From the NCBI RefSeq assembly GCF_008831285.2, contig NC_045140.1, forward strand, positions 5,933,528 to 5,997,527: DNA of 64,000 nt, read 5' to 3'. The position numbers and the translations under genes were made by a program. The notes beneath the pieces were generated by a model. The model searched no databases. It worked only from the letters and a program-made list of their open reading frames with translations, and was not told where the DNA came from. The DNA is from Nymphaea colorata (lineage: Eukaryota > Streptophyta > Magnoliopsida > Nymphaeales > Nymphaeaceae). Of this stretch, positions 1 through 11,259 are shown one piece after another. Position 1 is the stretch's first letter; the number at the start of each line of letters is the position of its first letter.

Positions 1-168
1 AATGCTAAACGAATTAATGCCTAAATGGGTTAAACGAGTTGAGTTCGAGCTCGATTTTGTATAGTCGAGTTGAGTTGAGTTCAAGCCGAGCTCGAGTTTT
101 TTGAGCCGAATCGAGCTCGAGCTGGCCAAAACTTGAGCTCGACTTGGCTCGTGTGCAGCCCTATGTAT
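1..168. repeat. terminal part of a hAT-like non-autonomous element
   Basis: This stretch is rich in GAGCTCGAG/GAGTTGAGTT words and ends in a GGCTCGTGTGCAGCCCTA-like terminus near 165. This composition and ending are typical of plant hAT-type non-autonomous elements, which often begin CAGGGCTG or similar when read from the other strand. The left part is cut off by the window start, so neither the second terminal repeat nor the target duplication can be checked. No coding sequence is seen. 169-250 holds nothing recognisable. Confidence 0.45.
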
Positions 169-250
169 CATTGCTCCTGGTTGCACTTGTTGCAGTAGTG
201 CTGCCTTTAGGGACCTTTGTGATTGCTTCCTGCACCGATGCTTTCTCCCA

Positions 251-603
251 TGTGAATAAATATTGCAGTTTTTGTTTTAATATCATAGAGCTATGACATA
301 GTAAAATTAAAGGCTTAATGTCAAGAGTTATGAAGATGTTTTTTATTTTTAATGTCTTTTAATATCATGGTTGTAATGACCATTAGTGTGGAGTTTATGA
401 GTCATAAGTTGAGGGTTTTGAGGTAGTCTATAAATAGGTGTATTGGTTTGTGTCATTTGTATCAAGTATAAGGTGTGACAAGGTGGCCTCATGGGAGTAG
501 TGAGTTGTATGAGTGCTTTCTTCCTCTAATTCAGTAGTTGTTTTGTAAAGTCCACTATGTGCAACATAAGGTATTGTGTTCCATTACTGTTTTATTACCA
601 ACA
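251..603 (+). repeat. 5' LTR of Copia-1 (left end truncated)
   Basis: It aligns with 4742-5092, sharing long words such as 'tgttttttatttttaatgtc' and 'catggttgtaatgaccatta'. It contains a TATA-like TATAAATAGG near 430 that probably served as the promoter. It ends in ...TTACCAACA just before the primer site. The LTRs differ visibly by substitutions and small indels, consistent with an old insertion; identity was not computed. Confidence 0.85.
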
Positions 604-606
604 TTG

Positions 607-620
607 TGGTATCAAAACTC
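607..620 (+). other. primer binding site of Copia-1
   Basis: TGGTATCAAAACTC lies three bases after the 5' LTR. It is a diverged form of TGGTATCAGAGC, the complement of the 3' end of initiator tRNA-Met used by plant copia elements for minus-strand priming. Confidence 0.75.
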
Positions 621-723
621 AGACTTGATCAAGCTGGGCGTATTCATTAGAGCGAATTAGTACGTTGTGAAGATTGTTTTGAAGTTGATTTTTCAAGGTT
701 GCTTATAAACGCCTAATTGAAAA

Positions 724-1160
724 ATGTCATCAAATGGTATTAATTTGAATACTACTCTCAACCTCTCACACAGTTTGGTACTTATGTTTAATGGAGAAAA
801 TTATGAATTTTGGAGCATTAAAATTAAGACATTTTTTATATCACAAGATCTTTGAGATCTAGTTGAAAGTGATGTGGCAGAGTCTTCAAACAAAGCAAAT
901 GAGACACACAAAAAGGATGCAAAAGCTCTTTTTGTTTTGCAGCAAGCTGTGATTGAAAACATTTTTCATTGCATCGCAGCAATGACCAAGTCAAGTGAAG
1001 CTTGGAATATTTTGAAGAAAACTTATTATGAAGATAGCAAGGTAATGATAGTAAAACTTCAAAAATCTACATAGAGAATTGGGACCTTACAAATGAAAGA
1101 AAATTAATGCATTCAAAATTTCTTATCTCGAATGTCTACTACCATAAATTAAATGAAAAC
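724..1160 (+). pseudogene. Copia-1 gag remnant
   Basis: From an ATG at 724 the frame reads a copia gag N-terminus, with FNGENYEFWSIKIKTFF as the conserved segment before the UBN2-type region and SSEAWNILKKTYYEDSK further on. An in-frame TGA follows ISQDL near 853 and a TAG follows KLQKST at 1072. After that the frame is lost. The product would have been the nucleocapsid/structural protein of the virus-like particle; this copy cannot make it. Confidence 0.8.
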
Positions 1161-1387
1161 CTTTAATGGATGACAAAAAGGTACTAGAAAAGATTTTATG
1201 AAGTTTGCCATCTCATGTCATAACTATTATAGAAGAATCTAAAGACACGAGTACTTATTCTATTAACAAATTGATGGGCTCGCTTTTAACACATGAAGCA
1301 AGATTGAACAGGTCAATAAAAAAAAGCACTAAGCATGCAGTTTAGGCTAAGACAAAAGTTCCTAACAAGCAAAAGGATGACTAAAGT

Positions 1388-2080
1388 ATGCCAAATAGCA
1401 AATATGCAGGTAGAGGAAGTGGCAGAAGTGGCTACTATGGTCATGGTTATGGCTGTGGCCATGAGAGATTTGATGGAGGTCGGCAGAACACTAACCATGG
1501 TAATAATCAAAGACCAAGTTATGGGGACAAGCAATGTTATTTTTGCAAAAAATATGGGTATGTCGAGGCAAAGAGCTGAGAGAAGGCAAAAAAACAAGCC
1601 AATGTAATTGAAGAAAAGGAAGAAAGTAATCGAGGTAACATTTTCACTGCTCATTTAGAAGCTAAGGTCGATTATGTGTGGTTTTTAGATAGTGGTTGCA
1701 GTAACTATATGACATGTGAAAAAAATCTTTTCCTTCATATTGACGAATCTGTGAAGGTATGTGTACAACTCGCAAATAACAAGCAAGTACAAAGTGAAGG
1801 CAAAGGAACTCTTGAAGTTAAGATTAAATCAAGTAGTAAAAAATTAACCCATGATGTTTATTGTATACCTGGTTTAACTTACAACTTATTGAGTGTTGGA
1901 CAATTGCGTGAAAATGGTTATTTACTTAATTTTAATAGTAAAACATCTGAAATCAAGAGAAAACACTCACATAGTAAGTCTTTCATTACAGTGAAAATGA
2001 CTCCAAATAAGATGTTTCCACTTGAACTTTTACATATAGATGAAGTTGCATTAGTCAGTGATGTTGATAAAATATCTTAA
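1388..2080 (+). pseudogene. Copia-1 nucleocapsid knuckle and aspartic protease remnant
   Basis: A Gly/Arg/Tyr-rich run leads into CYFCKKYGY, a degenerate CCHC knuckle that has lost its histidine; a stop follows near 1578. In a second frame, 1676-2080 reads WFLDSGCSNYMT, with the DSG catalytic triad of copia proteases. It continues through VYCIPGLTYNLLSVGQL, the conserved segment at the end of the protease. The two parts are out of frame with one another. Confidence 0.85.
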
Positions 2081-2088
2081 CTTTGACA

Positions 2089-3010
2089 CTTAAGGTATGG
2101 TCATTTGCATTATAATGGCCTAAAATTATTAGACAATAAAAACATGGTATTGGGTTTACCTCATATCACATGTAGTGATAGATTTATGAAAGATGTTTAT
2201 ATGAAAAACAATATCATATGTCTTTCCCAATTGAAAAGGCAAGAAGGGTCAAGAAGCCTCTTGAACTAGTTCATGGAGACATCTGTGGGCCTATGAATAC
2301 TCCTTTCTTGAACAACAATAGATATTTTTTGGTGTTCATTGATGGTTTTACTCATATGAATTGGGTATATTTTCTTACCCAAAAGTCATAAGCTTTTGAA
2401 AAATTTCAAAAGTTCAAAACTTTATCCAATGATTTTAATGATTTTTACAAAAAAAAATGGAATTCATAGACAGTTGATCATAAGGAAGACACCTTAGCAA
2501 AATGGCATTGTTTGAGCAAAAGAACAGAACTGTAGTAGCATGCTAAGTGAAAGTCAACTTCCAAATAATTTTATGGCAGAAGCAGTGGCTATTGTGGTTC
2601 ATATTTTAAATATTTCACCAACTAAAGTAGTATGCAATCGAACACCTTATGAAGCTTGGTGGAAACACAAACCTAATGTAAGTAATTTATGAGTTTTTCG
2701 ATGTATTTCATATGTGTTAATTGATTCAAGTGAGCATACTAAGTTGGACAAGGAAAGTGAAAAATGTATATTTGTTGGATATTCAGATGTTACAAAAGGG
2801 TATCAGTTGTATAACCCTAATACCAAGAAACTTATTATTCGGCGAGATGTTGTTTCTTATGAAAGCAGCTTTTGGAAGTGGGATAACAAGGATGAACATT
2901 TGGTTATTGAAAATGACAAAATAAATTTGGAAAAGATAAATCTCAGCCTCCACCAACAACATCATTTTCATGGAGAGCTCAAATTAACCAAGATATTGAA
3001 CATACTATGA
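2089..3010 (+). pseudogene. Copia-1 integrase remnant
   Basis: Translated pieces show the pre-integrase region, then ELVHGDICGPM with the first catalytic Asp of the DDE core, FLVFIDGFTHMNWVYF, and the C-terminal part with NRTPYEAWWKHKPNV and CIFVGYSDVTKGYQLY. Several stops and frame changes separate these pieces. The family enzyme would insert the cDNA into the host genome; this one is non-functional. Confidence 0.8.
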
Positions 3011-3047
3011 ACTTTGATAGTCTTTCAAGAAAGTTAAGGAGAGTTGA

Positions 3048-3477
3048 TGATCTTTATAATTGTTCACTTGCTTTGATGGTTATCGGACCAACATGCGATA
3101 AAGATGCATGTGGAAAACAAGAATGGAGGAAATCCATGAAAGAAGAAATAGTTGGGAACTTGTAGATCTACCAGATGGCCAAAATGCCATTGGTGTTAAA
3201 TGAGTCTACAAAATAAAATACAATGTTGATGGAAGCATGCAAAAATACAAAACAATACTTGTTGATCTTTATAATTGTTCACTTGCTTTGATGGTTATCG
3301 GACCAACATGCGATAAAGATGCATGTGGAAAACAAGAATGGAGGAAATCCATGAAAGAAGAAATAGTTGGGAACTTGTAGATCTACCAGATGGCCAAAAT
3401 GCCATTGGTGTTAAATGAGTCTACAAAATAAAATACAATGTTGATGGAAGCATGCAAAAATACAAAACAATACTTGT
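3048..3477 (+). repeat. perfect 215-bp tandem duplication inside Copia-1
   Basis: 3048-3262 is repeated at 3263-3477 with no difference I can see, starting TGATCTTTATAATTG and ending AATACTTGTT. The unit covers the end of the linker and the start of the RT domain (EWRKSMKEE type segment). Since 215 is not a multiple of three, it also shifts the frame. The perfect identity contrasts with the heavy decay of the element around it. Confidence 0.9.
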
Positions 3478-3960
3478 TGCAAAAGGCTATGCTCAATGTT
3501 TTAAAAATGTTAGAATCATTTTGGTATTAGCTGCTCATATGAAATGGTCAGTTTTTGAGTTTGATGTAAAGTCAACATTTTTAAATGGCTTTTTGGGAGA
3601 AGAAGTCTATGTTTGCTAACCACAGAGATTTGTTATTAATGGACAAAAAGAGAAAATATACAAATTGGAAAAAGATCTTTATAGTATTAAGCAAGCACCA
3701 CGAGCTTGGTATGAGATTTAGACATATACTTAATGCATAATGGTTTTCACAAAAGTGAAAGTAAGCCCACTTTATACCTGAAGAGAATATGTAATGATGT
3801 TTTCATAGTATGTGTTTATGTAGATGACATCATTTATACAAGCTCCTCTAATAGTCTCATTGAAAAATTTCAAGCAAGCATGATGTGCGAATTTGATGTT
3901 AGATCAACAGATTCATGATAGTATTTTTATTATTTTTTTTAAAAATGCTTTGAACATACT
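3478..3960 (+). pseudogene. Copia-1 reverse transcriptase remnant
   Basis: Pieces of the copia RT are readable: AKGYAQ, FEFDVKSTFLNGFLGEEVYV, YKLEKDLYSIKQAPRAWYE and VCVYVDDIIYTSSS, which keeps the YVDD catalytic motif (about 3808-3845). Stops interrupt after EEVYVC and after RAWYEI, and the YVDD segment is in another frame. 3919-4090 is frame-shattered linker. Confidence 0.85.
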
Positions 3961-4089
3961 TAAGAAATTTAATATGTTATCATGCATCATGTTCTACTCC
4001 CATGAACACTAATGAGAAGTTAGCTATAAATGATAGTACTGTGAGAATTGATGAAAAGTTATACTTGAGTTTAGTTGGGAAATTAAATG

Positions 4090-4590
4090 TACCTCTTATA
4101 AACATGCCCAGATATTAGGTACCGAATTGGTCTGATTTCAAGGTTTATGCCTTGTCCATCAATACATCATTTTGGAGCAGCAAAACAAATTCTTCGTTAC
4201 ATCTGATCAACAACCAACTACAGGATTTGGTACCGATCTAATTCTAATTTTAAGTTATCTGGCTTTTCTGAATGATAGTAAAAGCACAAGTGGGTACTTT
4301 TACTCTTGGGTTGGAGGTTGTGTCATTGATGTCCAAAACGCAAACAACTGTGGCTCTATTATCTTCTGAAGCGGAATATATTTCAGTCACCACATTTTCA
4401 TGTCAAGCTATTTGGATTCAAAGAATTTTGAGTGACTTGCACCAAAATCAAGATGAGGCGACTAAACTTTTTTGTGATAATCAAATGACAATCTCTATGA
4501 CAAAAATCCGATGTTCCATGAAAGAACTAAATACATTTAGTTACGTCATCACTTTATCTGTGAAGTTGTTGTTGATGGAACAATAATAAT
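4090..4590 (+). pseudogene. Copia-1 RNase H remnant
   Basis: Segments SKSTSGYFYSWVGG, ALLSSEAEYISVTTFSCQAIWIQ and LFCDNQMTISM are the conserved C-terminal RNase H region of plant copia elements. They are spread over two overlapping frames. A polypurine run (AAAGGGAAG near 4699) lies just before the 3' LTR and probably was the plus-strand primer. Confidence 0.85.
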
Positions 4591-4706
4591 GAAATATTGT
4601 TCCACAAATGAGTAAGTTGCAGGCAAATTTAAGAAAGCGCTCGACCATTCAAAAGTTGTAAACTTCAGGTCATCTCTTTAAGTATCGAGTTTTGCATTAA
4701 AGGGAA

Positions 4707-5092
4707 GTATTAAAATATGATGCAATTAATTTTAGTAAATGTGTGGAATAAATATTACAGTTTTTGTTTTAATGTCATAGAGTTAAGGCATAATAAATTA
4801 AGAGTTTAATGTTAAGAGTTATGGGGATGTTTTTTATTTTTAATGTCTTTTAATATCATGGTTGTAATGACCATTAGTGTGGAGGTTTATGAGTCATAAG
4901 CTGACTGCCTTAAGGTAGCCTATAAGTAGGTGTCTTGGTTTGTGTTATTTGTAGCAAATGTAAGATGTGACAAGGTAGCCTTATGAGAGTAGTGAGTTGT
5001 ATGAGTGCTCTTTTCCTCTAATTCAAAAGTTGCTTTGTAAAGTTCATTGTGTGCAACATAAGGTATGGCGTTCCATTATTGTTTTGTTACTA
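4707..5092 (+). repeat. 3' LTR of Copia-1
   Basis: Begins about TATTAAAATATGATG after the polypurine tract and aligns from 4742 with the 5' LTR at 251. It ends near GTTTTGTTACTA, where the similarity with ...TTTTATTACCAACA stops. Confidence 0.8.
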
Positions 5093-6039
5093 GTTGTTTC
5101 ATTTTGTGTCACAACATGCACTTCTGCTACCCGTTCTATGCAACACCTCATGTCTAGCTCCATTATGCTTTACCTCGCTTACCATTGCTGTTGCACTGGT
5201 CAATGCCTTGAAATTTCACCATCCACCTCGCCAACTGTCCCTCCTCCTTCCCCTCTACCTGCTTCAATCATACTAAATATCGTTTCTAACTGCCCTTCAC
5301 TAGTTCCTTTCTCGTGTGTCCCTAATGCCACTGCTTGCCATCTCCTCCTCCTACTCTTCCTCCTTTCTAGCCCTCCCATCCTGCCGCCCTCCCCCTTTTC
5401 TCTGTTCCCCTGCCACTGATGCTGTCTCTTTTTCCACCCCTTTCACCCCAAGTCTACCCTGCATCTCCGTCCAACCCCCCTCCCCCTTGTTGACTCAAGC
5501 CCACCATCCCCAACCACAGCCTGAACCTATCCCTCCCTTATATCACTGTCTGTTCTGATTTTCTCCCATCTGACACTCGTTTCGCTCTTCCCACCCAACT
5601 TTTCTTCCTTGTCAGCTCCATTACCTCTGTTGTTTGCCTTCACCACTCATCCTGCACTCATCACCCCACAACGACCATACTAGGCCTGCATTGGCTTCGT
5701 CGTCACCCTTAGGGTGGACCCCAACCCTTCTGCCTTTGATATTGAGCTGAGTATCCTCCTTTCTATTGCACTAGGTCTCCTTGGTGTCTCCTTCAATCCT
5801 AGTTGCAAAGACATCATCTATTCATCTTTTCACACGACAACGAAACCTCTATTCACTCTAGTTATCTCTAGACTCAAGCTGAGTTGCATTGGCTTGGGAG
5901 TACTTCCATCTCCCACCTTTCCAACTCTGCACCATCAGGCGACCTACTCGCTTCCGCACTAACTCAAAGGTCGTTGTGGGTCTGTAGGGGGCATCCTTTT
6001 AAGTTGGTCTCCCATCTTAGTGGGATAACTTGGCTTTGT

Positions 6040-6410
6040 TCTTAGCGTTTCCATTTCTACGTGCATCAATAATCTTGCATCATCTACGTTCATCATTGTT
6101 AATATTGTGCACGATCCTTGTATTTGTTCCCTTAAGTCGATGTTTTGGACCGAGCTCAACCTTGCTTGTTCCCTATGCACTGACCCTTGGCTTTTGCTGG
6201 GGATTCAACCTAGTCCCATTGAATTCTTTGACCTTGTCACTTCTTATGTCTCCATAATAGCATTTTCTGATTTTATCATCCTCCATGGACTATATGATGT
6301 CCCTTTGGTTGGGGTGCAGTTTACTTGGTCTAATAATTGTATGCCTTTGCAGACTTGCTTTCTTTCTTCTGTCTTATTTATGCTATTACGGGTGCTAAAT
6401 ACCTCTTGGA
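6040..6410 (+). pseudogene. LINE endonuclease (EEP) fragment
   Basis: The frame from 6107 reads DPWLLLGIQPSPIEF, then FSDFIILHGLYDVPL and GVQFTWSNN. This matches the pattern of plant L1 endonucleases: PW-x-x-GDFN region, then a F-x-x-GL-x-D-x-P-x-x-G-x-x-F-TWSN block. The GDFN motif is altered (GIQP), so catalytic residues are lost. The frame runs on until the MITE inserted at 6411. Such endonucleases nick target DNA for target-primed reverse transcription. Confidence 0.7.
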
Positions 6411-6793
6411 TAAGCCTGGGCATTGCGTTGGCCTGATAAGGAGTCGGGCTGTGGCCGACCCAACACCCGAAACCCAGGCCCGGGCCTGGCTCGACACCTA
6501 AAACCCAAGGCCGACCCGATTAAATTTAAAACATATATTTTAAATATAAAATAATGTATAAAGATAATTAATCTTAATAAAATATTATAATTATATATAA
6601 AAATTAATAAAATATATAAAAATTAATAAAATATAAAAAAATTGATTGGGATGATCCGGGCTCCGTTGGGCCCACTGGACCAGCCCGATAACTTATTGGG
6701 CCGGTCCGGTTCCTTTTTTATGGCCCGAGCCCGGACCCGAGTCGGGCCGGGTACCAAGTACCCGTCGGGTACCCGACTCGATGCCCAAACTTA
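6411..6793. mobile_element. hAT-like MITE with perfect 8-bp target duplication
   Basis: 383 bp flanked by CTCTTGGA at 6403-6410 and 6794-6801, an exact 8-bp target duplication as made by hAT transposases. The ends are inverted repeats: TAAGCCTGGGCAT on the left and TAAGTTTGGGCAT on the right (reverse complement). The interior has an AT-only core (6515-6640) between GC-rich arms full of GGCCCGGG/CCCGAC words. There is no coding capacity. It is inserted in the LINE endonuclease region, whose similarity resumes after it. Confidence 0.85.
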
Positions 6794-6801
6794 CTCTTGG
6801 A

Positions 6802-7536
6802 CCATGCACCCCTTTCGACCGAATTTTCTCACCATCTCCACATTCGCCCTTTTCGTAACTTTCATTGGAGCAACCCCATCACCGATAAGATGCATTTAAG
6901 CTTTCTTGTAAGCATCATGTTGTTAGAAAGTAGACCATTCTTTAGAAAACGTTTTTCTTGAAAGACAAATTTTCTAGCATCACTGTTTGATAAAAGGATA
7001 TTTCCTAGCTCCAGTCCTCCACCTCCCTCTCCCATTCTGAGGCCACCTATCTAATGCCTCTCATTAACCTTGCTCACAAGTGAGGACTCCATCCAATGGC
7101 AGCAGTGTTTTATGATTTTTGGCTATCCTAAGGAAATTATAGCACTCGTTTTTTTCATCTTTATGCTTCTCACAAAAAGTGTTGCTCCTACATCCCTTTC
7201 CTCCATGTCTGAGACATAGTTGCCACTAGAGATGTTATGATATCTCCCTTATCCAACCATTATCACTCGTTATTTCAGTAAGGATGAGATGTTATGATAT
7301 TCATTGCTTATTGCTTCATTCACTTCTTATCACGGCTTCTATTACCCTTGATAGATCGTTCTATCAAGAGGAGATTAAGTTTGTTGTCTGTGCCTCAAAG
7401 CAGGAAAGTCCCCTTGCATTGATGGGTTCTCTCCTTAGTCTTTTAGGACCTTTTGAAGATCTTGCAATTGTGACAATTATACTTCACAAAAATTTTTTCT
7501 GCCAATTCTATTCTTCTTAGAGAACTTAATTGAGTT
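6802..7536 (+). pseudogene. LINE endonuclease-RT linker and N-terminal RT fragment
   Basis: Continuation of the LINE after the MITE. About 7360-7430 reads EEIKFVVCASKQESPLALMG, a decayed form of the conserved SPGPDG-type block at the start of plant LINE reverse transcriptases. Frames are broken throughout. It is cut at 7541 by Copia-2 and resumes at 12643. Confidence 0.6.
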
Positions 7537-7541
7537 ATCTC

Positions 7542-7974
7542 TGTTAAAAAACATTGTATCCAAGAGAAACAGGCTAGATGAAGGAGAGAAAACAAAATAC
7601 TAGAGAAAACATGGATTACGTGGTTCAACAATTTAAGCCTACATCCACGAGAAGGGAGAGATTAGATTCTCATTGAATTGAAGTGCCTCTGATCTTGGTA
7701 AAACTCCAATTTATAGAAGACAAGAGCATAGAAACATGAATTTGATAAACATGATCTTCACCGCAACAAAAAAAGGAAGTTAATCTTTCAATAATAGAAA
7801 AAATTCTTTCAATAAAAGAAAAAATCTCTTATCTCTTTCCAAAGAATTTGTAACAGCTTGATCTGATCTGCTCCCGATTTTAGCTTGACTCGATTTGCTA
7901 TGTTTTCCTATTTTTTTGGCGTGATCTGTTCTCCTGTTTTGGTGCACTAGATTCCTTTCCAGAAATTTCCAACA
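7542..7974 (-). repeat. LTR of Copia-2 (3' LTR in element sense)
   Basis: 433 bp, TGTT...AACA on the + strand. It aligns with 12254-12637 but is longer, with extra bases near 7558-7590 and near 7800-7840. In the element's sense a purine run (CTTGAGAGAGAGAT, complement of 7975-7988) lies immediately before it as polypurine tract. Confidence 0.9.
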
Positions 7975-7983
7975 ATCTCTCTC

Positions 7984-8572
7984 TCAAGTTGGTGAGCAGA
8001 TATCAATCTGTGCCAACTTGTTTGATATGTATAGATGTTTGTCCTTTGCAAGAGTCTTAGTGAAGATGTCAGCTAGTTGCCTTTCGCTTTTAACGTGCGG
8101 AGTTATGATGGTACCATCTTGAACCTTCTCCCTAATAAAATGACAATTAACTTCCATATGTTTGGTGTGCTCGTGAAAGACAGGGTTAGTTCCAATATAT
8201 ATTGCAGCCATGTTGTGGCACGTTAAATTTCATAGCTCTCTTTATTTCAATGTTCATATCTTTTGGCAATGCTTTGACCAACATAAGTTCACAAGTGCAA
8301 GCTGCCATTGCTCTGTATTCAGCTTCAACACTTGATCTTGCCACAATAGTTTGTCTTTTGCTTTTCCATGTTACCAAATTTCCTCCAACAAATGTACAAT
8401 AGCCAGGCATAGGTCTACAATCATTTGGATCTTCTGCCCAATCAGCATCCGCATATCCGACTACTTCAAGTTGTTGATCACATTTCATGAGTATTCCTTT
8501 TCCTGGAGTCCCTTTTAGATACCTCAACACTCTATGAGCAGTTTCGACATGTGTGGATCTTGGTTTATGCAC
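7984..8572 (-). pseudogene. Copia-2 RNase H
   Basis: Two overlapping frames give a nearly complete copia RNase H. It starts THVETAHRVLRYLKGTPGKG, then VVGYADADWAEDPNDCRP, VTWKSKRQTIVARSSVEAEYRAMA and finally HTKHMEVNCHFIREKV with QLADIFTKTL. These are the hallmark blocks of plant copia elements. One frameshift separates the last part. Confidence 0.9.
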
Positions 8573-9960
8573 GAACTAACTTATTAACCTAACAACATAA
8601 GCAATGTCAGGTCTGGTCACAGTTAAATATATGAGTTTACCAACGAGTTTCTAAAAGCCTTGAACATTCTCAACAATGTCTCCATCCTCAGTCCTATTCC
8701 CATTCATGGAACACTTTCGATATCAGCTTGATCTTTGCTCAGTTTGTAGTTTAGTTCCAAAGGAGTGACGGCAGCCTTACCTCCAATGTACCCTGTCTCT
8801 TTTAATAAATCAAAAATATATTTTCGCTGGAAAATAAAAAATACCTTTGTCAGAGTGCGCAACTTCAATGCCCAAAAAATACTTTAAAACACCTAGATCT
8901 TTGATTTCAAACTGCTTATTAAGGAGGTTTTTGACTTGGGACATGAATTTTCTGTCATCACCTATCAAAATAAAATAACAATTTTCAATCCTCTAGTATA
9001 GGTGAACATGGTATGATATGTAGACCTCCTTTTAAAGCCAATCCGAGTAAGAACATTGCTTAAGCGAGAGGGCCAAACACAAGAAGACTGTTTTAGTCCA
9101 TATAAAGCCTTTTTTAACTTATAGACATACCCAATTTGGTTCAGAATACCCAGCAGAACTTCCATATACATTTCTTCATGAAGTTCTCCATACAAAAAAA
9201 GCATTTTTTACATCAAGCTGCATTAGTTTCCACCTTTTATTAGCTGCAATAGAAAGTAAAATCCTGATAGTGTTCATTTTGACAACTAGAGAGAATGTTT
9301 CATTGTAATCTATTCCTCTAGTTTGTATGAAACCCTTTCTACTAAACAAGCCTTGAACCGTTTCATAGTCTCATCACTTTTAAACTTTATTTTATACACC
9401 CACTTGCATCCAACCAATTTCTTTCCTTCAGGGAGAGGAACAAAATCCCAAGTTTGGTTTTTTTTTTTGCAATGCAGTAAGTTCTTCTTTCATAGCCTTT
9501 CTCCACCTACTATCCCTATTGGCCTCGTCAAAGGTTCTTGGTTCGGTTTGAGAGTAGGTATTTAACACATAGGTTTGGTAAGGACGAGATAGGGTATGAA
9601 ACGTTACATACTTTTCTATTGAATGAACTTTGTCTGTAGTCAAGTAGGTATAGTAGTCACTTAGTTTTATTAGTGGTCTGGCATTACGGGTGGAACGGTG
9701 AATAAGTGGCTCAGGACCTTGGCTTTGGGTTGATTCAAATATGTCGATCTCTAGGGATATATCGATCTCTAGGGATAGTTGTTCAGGTTCTTCATGATTG
9801 ACTCCTCTCTATGATCTATACTTTCGACTATGGAATTAGATTCTATAGGCTGGTGGCTGGTAGTGGGAGCTTTGCTAAAAACATCAATAAGAGGCTAGAC
9901 ATGTTCACTATGCTGCAAATCTTCATTACTTATTTGCTCCTGTTGAACTGAGGTGCCAAA
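8573..9960 (-). pseudogene. Copia-2 reverse transcriptase, catalytic motif deleted
   Basis: Blocks visible include the RWRKAMKEELTAL segment (about 9500), [14 protein letters not shown] and VYKLKKALYGLKQSSCVW (about 9080-9180). Further on, KFMSQVKNLLNKQFEIKDLG lies about 8880-8950. Around 8985 the sequence passes from KIVIL directly towards GDDRKF, so the YVDD-containing segment that should lie between is missing. Several stops and frame changes are present. Confidence 0.85.
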
Positions 9961-9972
9961 GTATGGCTCATG

Positions 9973-10905
9973 CTAAAAAAACTTAACATCACAAGCAACA
10001 AGTAATTTTCTACAGATAAGATCATAACATTTGTCTCCTCTTTTCCTACTAGAGTAACCCAAAAAAATACATTTTGTAGGTCGTTTCTGAAACTTGTTTC
10101 TAAAACTTTCTTGAACATGAACATAGCATTTGCACCCAAAAACTTTGAGATGTTGAATCGAAACTGTCCTTTTTAAAAGAAATTCGATAAGAAACTTGTC
10201 ATCTATGCTATAACTTGGAGTTTTATTGCTTAAATAACATGTTGTGGCAATAGCATCAGTCCAAAAACGTGAAGGAACATTCATATGCATCATAAGAGAT
10301 CAAGAAATATTGAGTAACTGACAATTTTTCGTTTTCCAACTCCATTTTGTTGAAGAGTTTCTGCACATGTATATTGAGGTTGGATGCCATTCTCTTTTAA
10401 GAAACATTTTAGGATGTATTGACATATTCTCCTACATTGTCTGACCGAAGCTTTTATATCTTAGAACCATACTATGTGAGAACGATGTTATAAAATTCCT
10501 CAAACAATGTGGGAACTTCACTTTTATTTTAAAGAAATAGATCCATGTCATTCTAGACTTATCATCAATAAACGAGACATAATACTTTAAACCAGCATAA
10601 GACTCTTCAAGGGCAGGCCCCCACACATTAGAATGAACTAAAATGAAAATACTAGAAGATCTCTCACTATTAGGTTGGAACGACAATCTTGTTGATTTGA
10701 AAAACTCACAAGCATCACACGCCCAACTTTCAATGGTGAGGTTAGGAACCAGCCGCTTTAGACTTCTATCAAAGACATGTCCAAGTCGAGCATGCCACTT
10801 TTGGTACTCAGATTCTTTTTTTTTGCAAGTAAGAAAACTAACATCACATGCATCAATCATATAAAGACCTCCCTGCTCACGTCCTCTACCAATCACTTTC
10901 TTCAA
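9973..10905 (-). pseudogene. Copia-2 integrase
   Basis: The 10432-10905 frame has the zinc-binding His/Cys region (KWHARLGHVFDRSLKRL ... CDACEFFKS) and the start of the catalytic core. The expected first Asp of the core is Asn in HSNVWGP. The second piece (9973-10293) carries RFWTDAIATTCYLSNKTP and the C-terminal CIFLGYSSRKRGDKCYD segment. About 140 bases between them are out of frame. Confidence 0.88.
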
Positions 10906-10908
10906 GTT

Positions 10909-11200
10909 TCAATCCTGAAAAATCACCTTATTTGAAGAGAAAACAGCCAAGCAATTATGAGTTTTTGTTATTTTGCTCATAGACATTAGATTGGCAGAGA
11001 TCTTAGGGACATAAAGAACACTAGATTTGATATCCTTTTCAAGAAATGTAGTTCTACCGACTCCTTCAACTACTATAGGTGACCCATCTGCAGTAAAAAC
11101 ATGCTGTTTTTGTTCTTTGTCTAAATTAGTAAGCTTAAAAGAATTTCTAGTCATGTGAACGGTGGCCCCAGAGTCAACAATTCAAGTAGAAACAATAGAT
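10909..11200 (-). pseudogene. Copia-2 protease remnant
   Basis: Reads VEGVGRTTFLEKDIKSSVLYVPKISANLMS, the C-terminal half of a copia protease; the DSG segment lies upstream near 11165-11190 as VDSGATVHMTRN-type sequence in a shifted frame. It is followed by the gag-pre-integrase segment leading to the integrase. Confidence 0.75.
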
Positions 11201-11259
11201 ACAAAAATAAGAGCATGGTTCTTACCTTCAGATTCAACTGGTTGAGATGAAACCAGATT

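Larger units (their letters stand above)
251..5092 (+). mobile_element. Copia-1: decayed Ty1/copia LTR retrotransposon
   Basis: A Ty1/copia element in which gag, protease, integrase, reverse transcriptase and RNase H follow in the copia order on the + strand, between two related LTRs. All domains carry stop codons and frameshifts, and no frame is open for more than about 135 codons, so the element is dead and fairly old. The 5' LTR lacks roughly the first 30 bases present in the 3' LTR, and no clean target duplication can be identified. A perfect 215-bp tandem duplication lies between the integrase and RT regions. Confidence 0.9.

Noticed and set aside
1313-1654. Minus strand open frame of 113 codons
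   Set aside because: It is the antisense shadow of the Copia-1 nucleocapsid/protease region; no independent domain is seen.
5093-5560. Pro/Ser-rich secreted-like protein frames
   Set aside because: Overlapping frames of 60-140 codons in C/T-rich DNA without start context or domain; more likely part of the decayed LINE 5' region.
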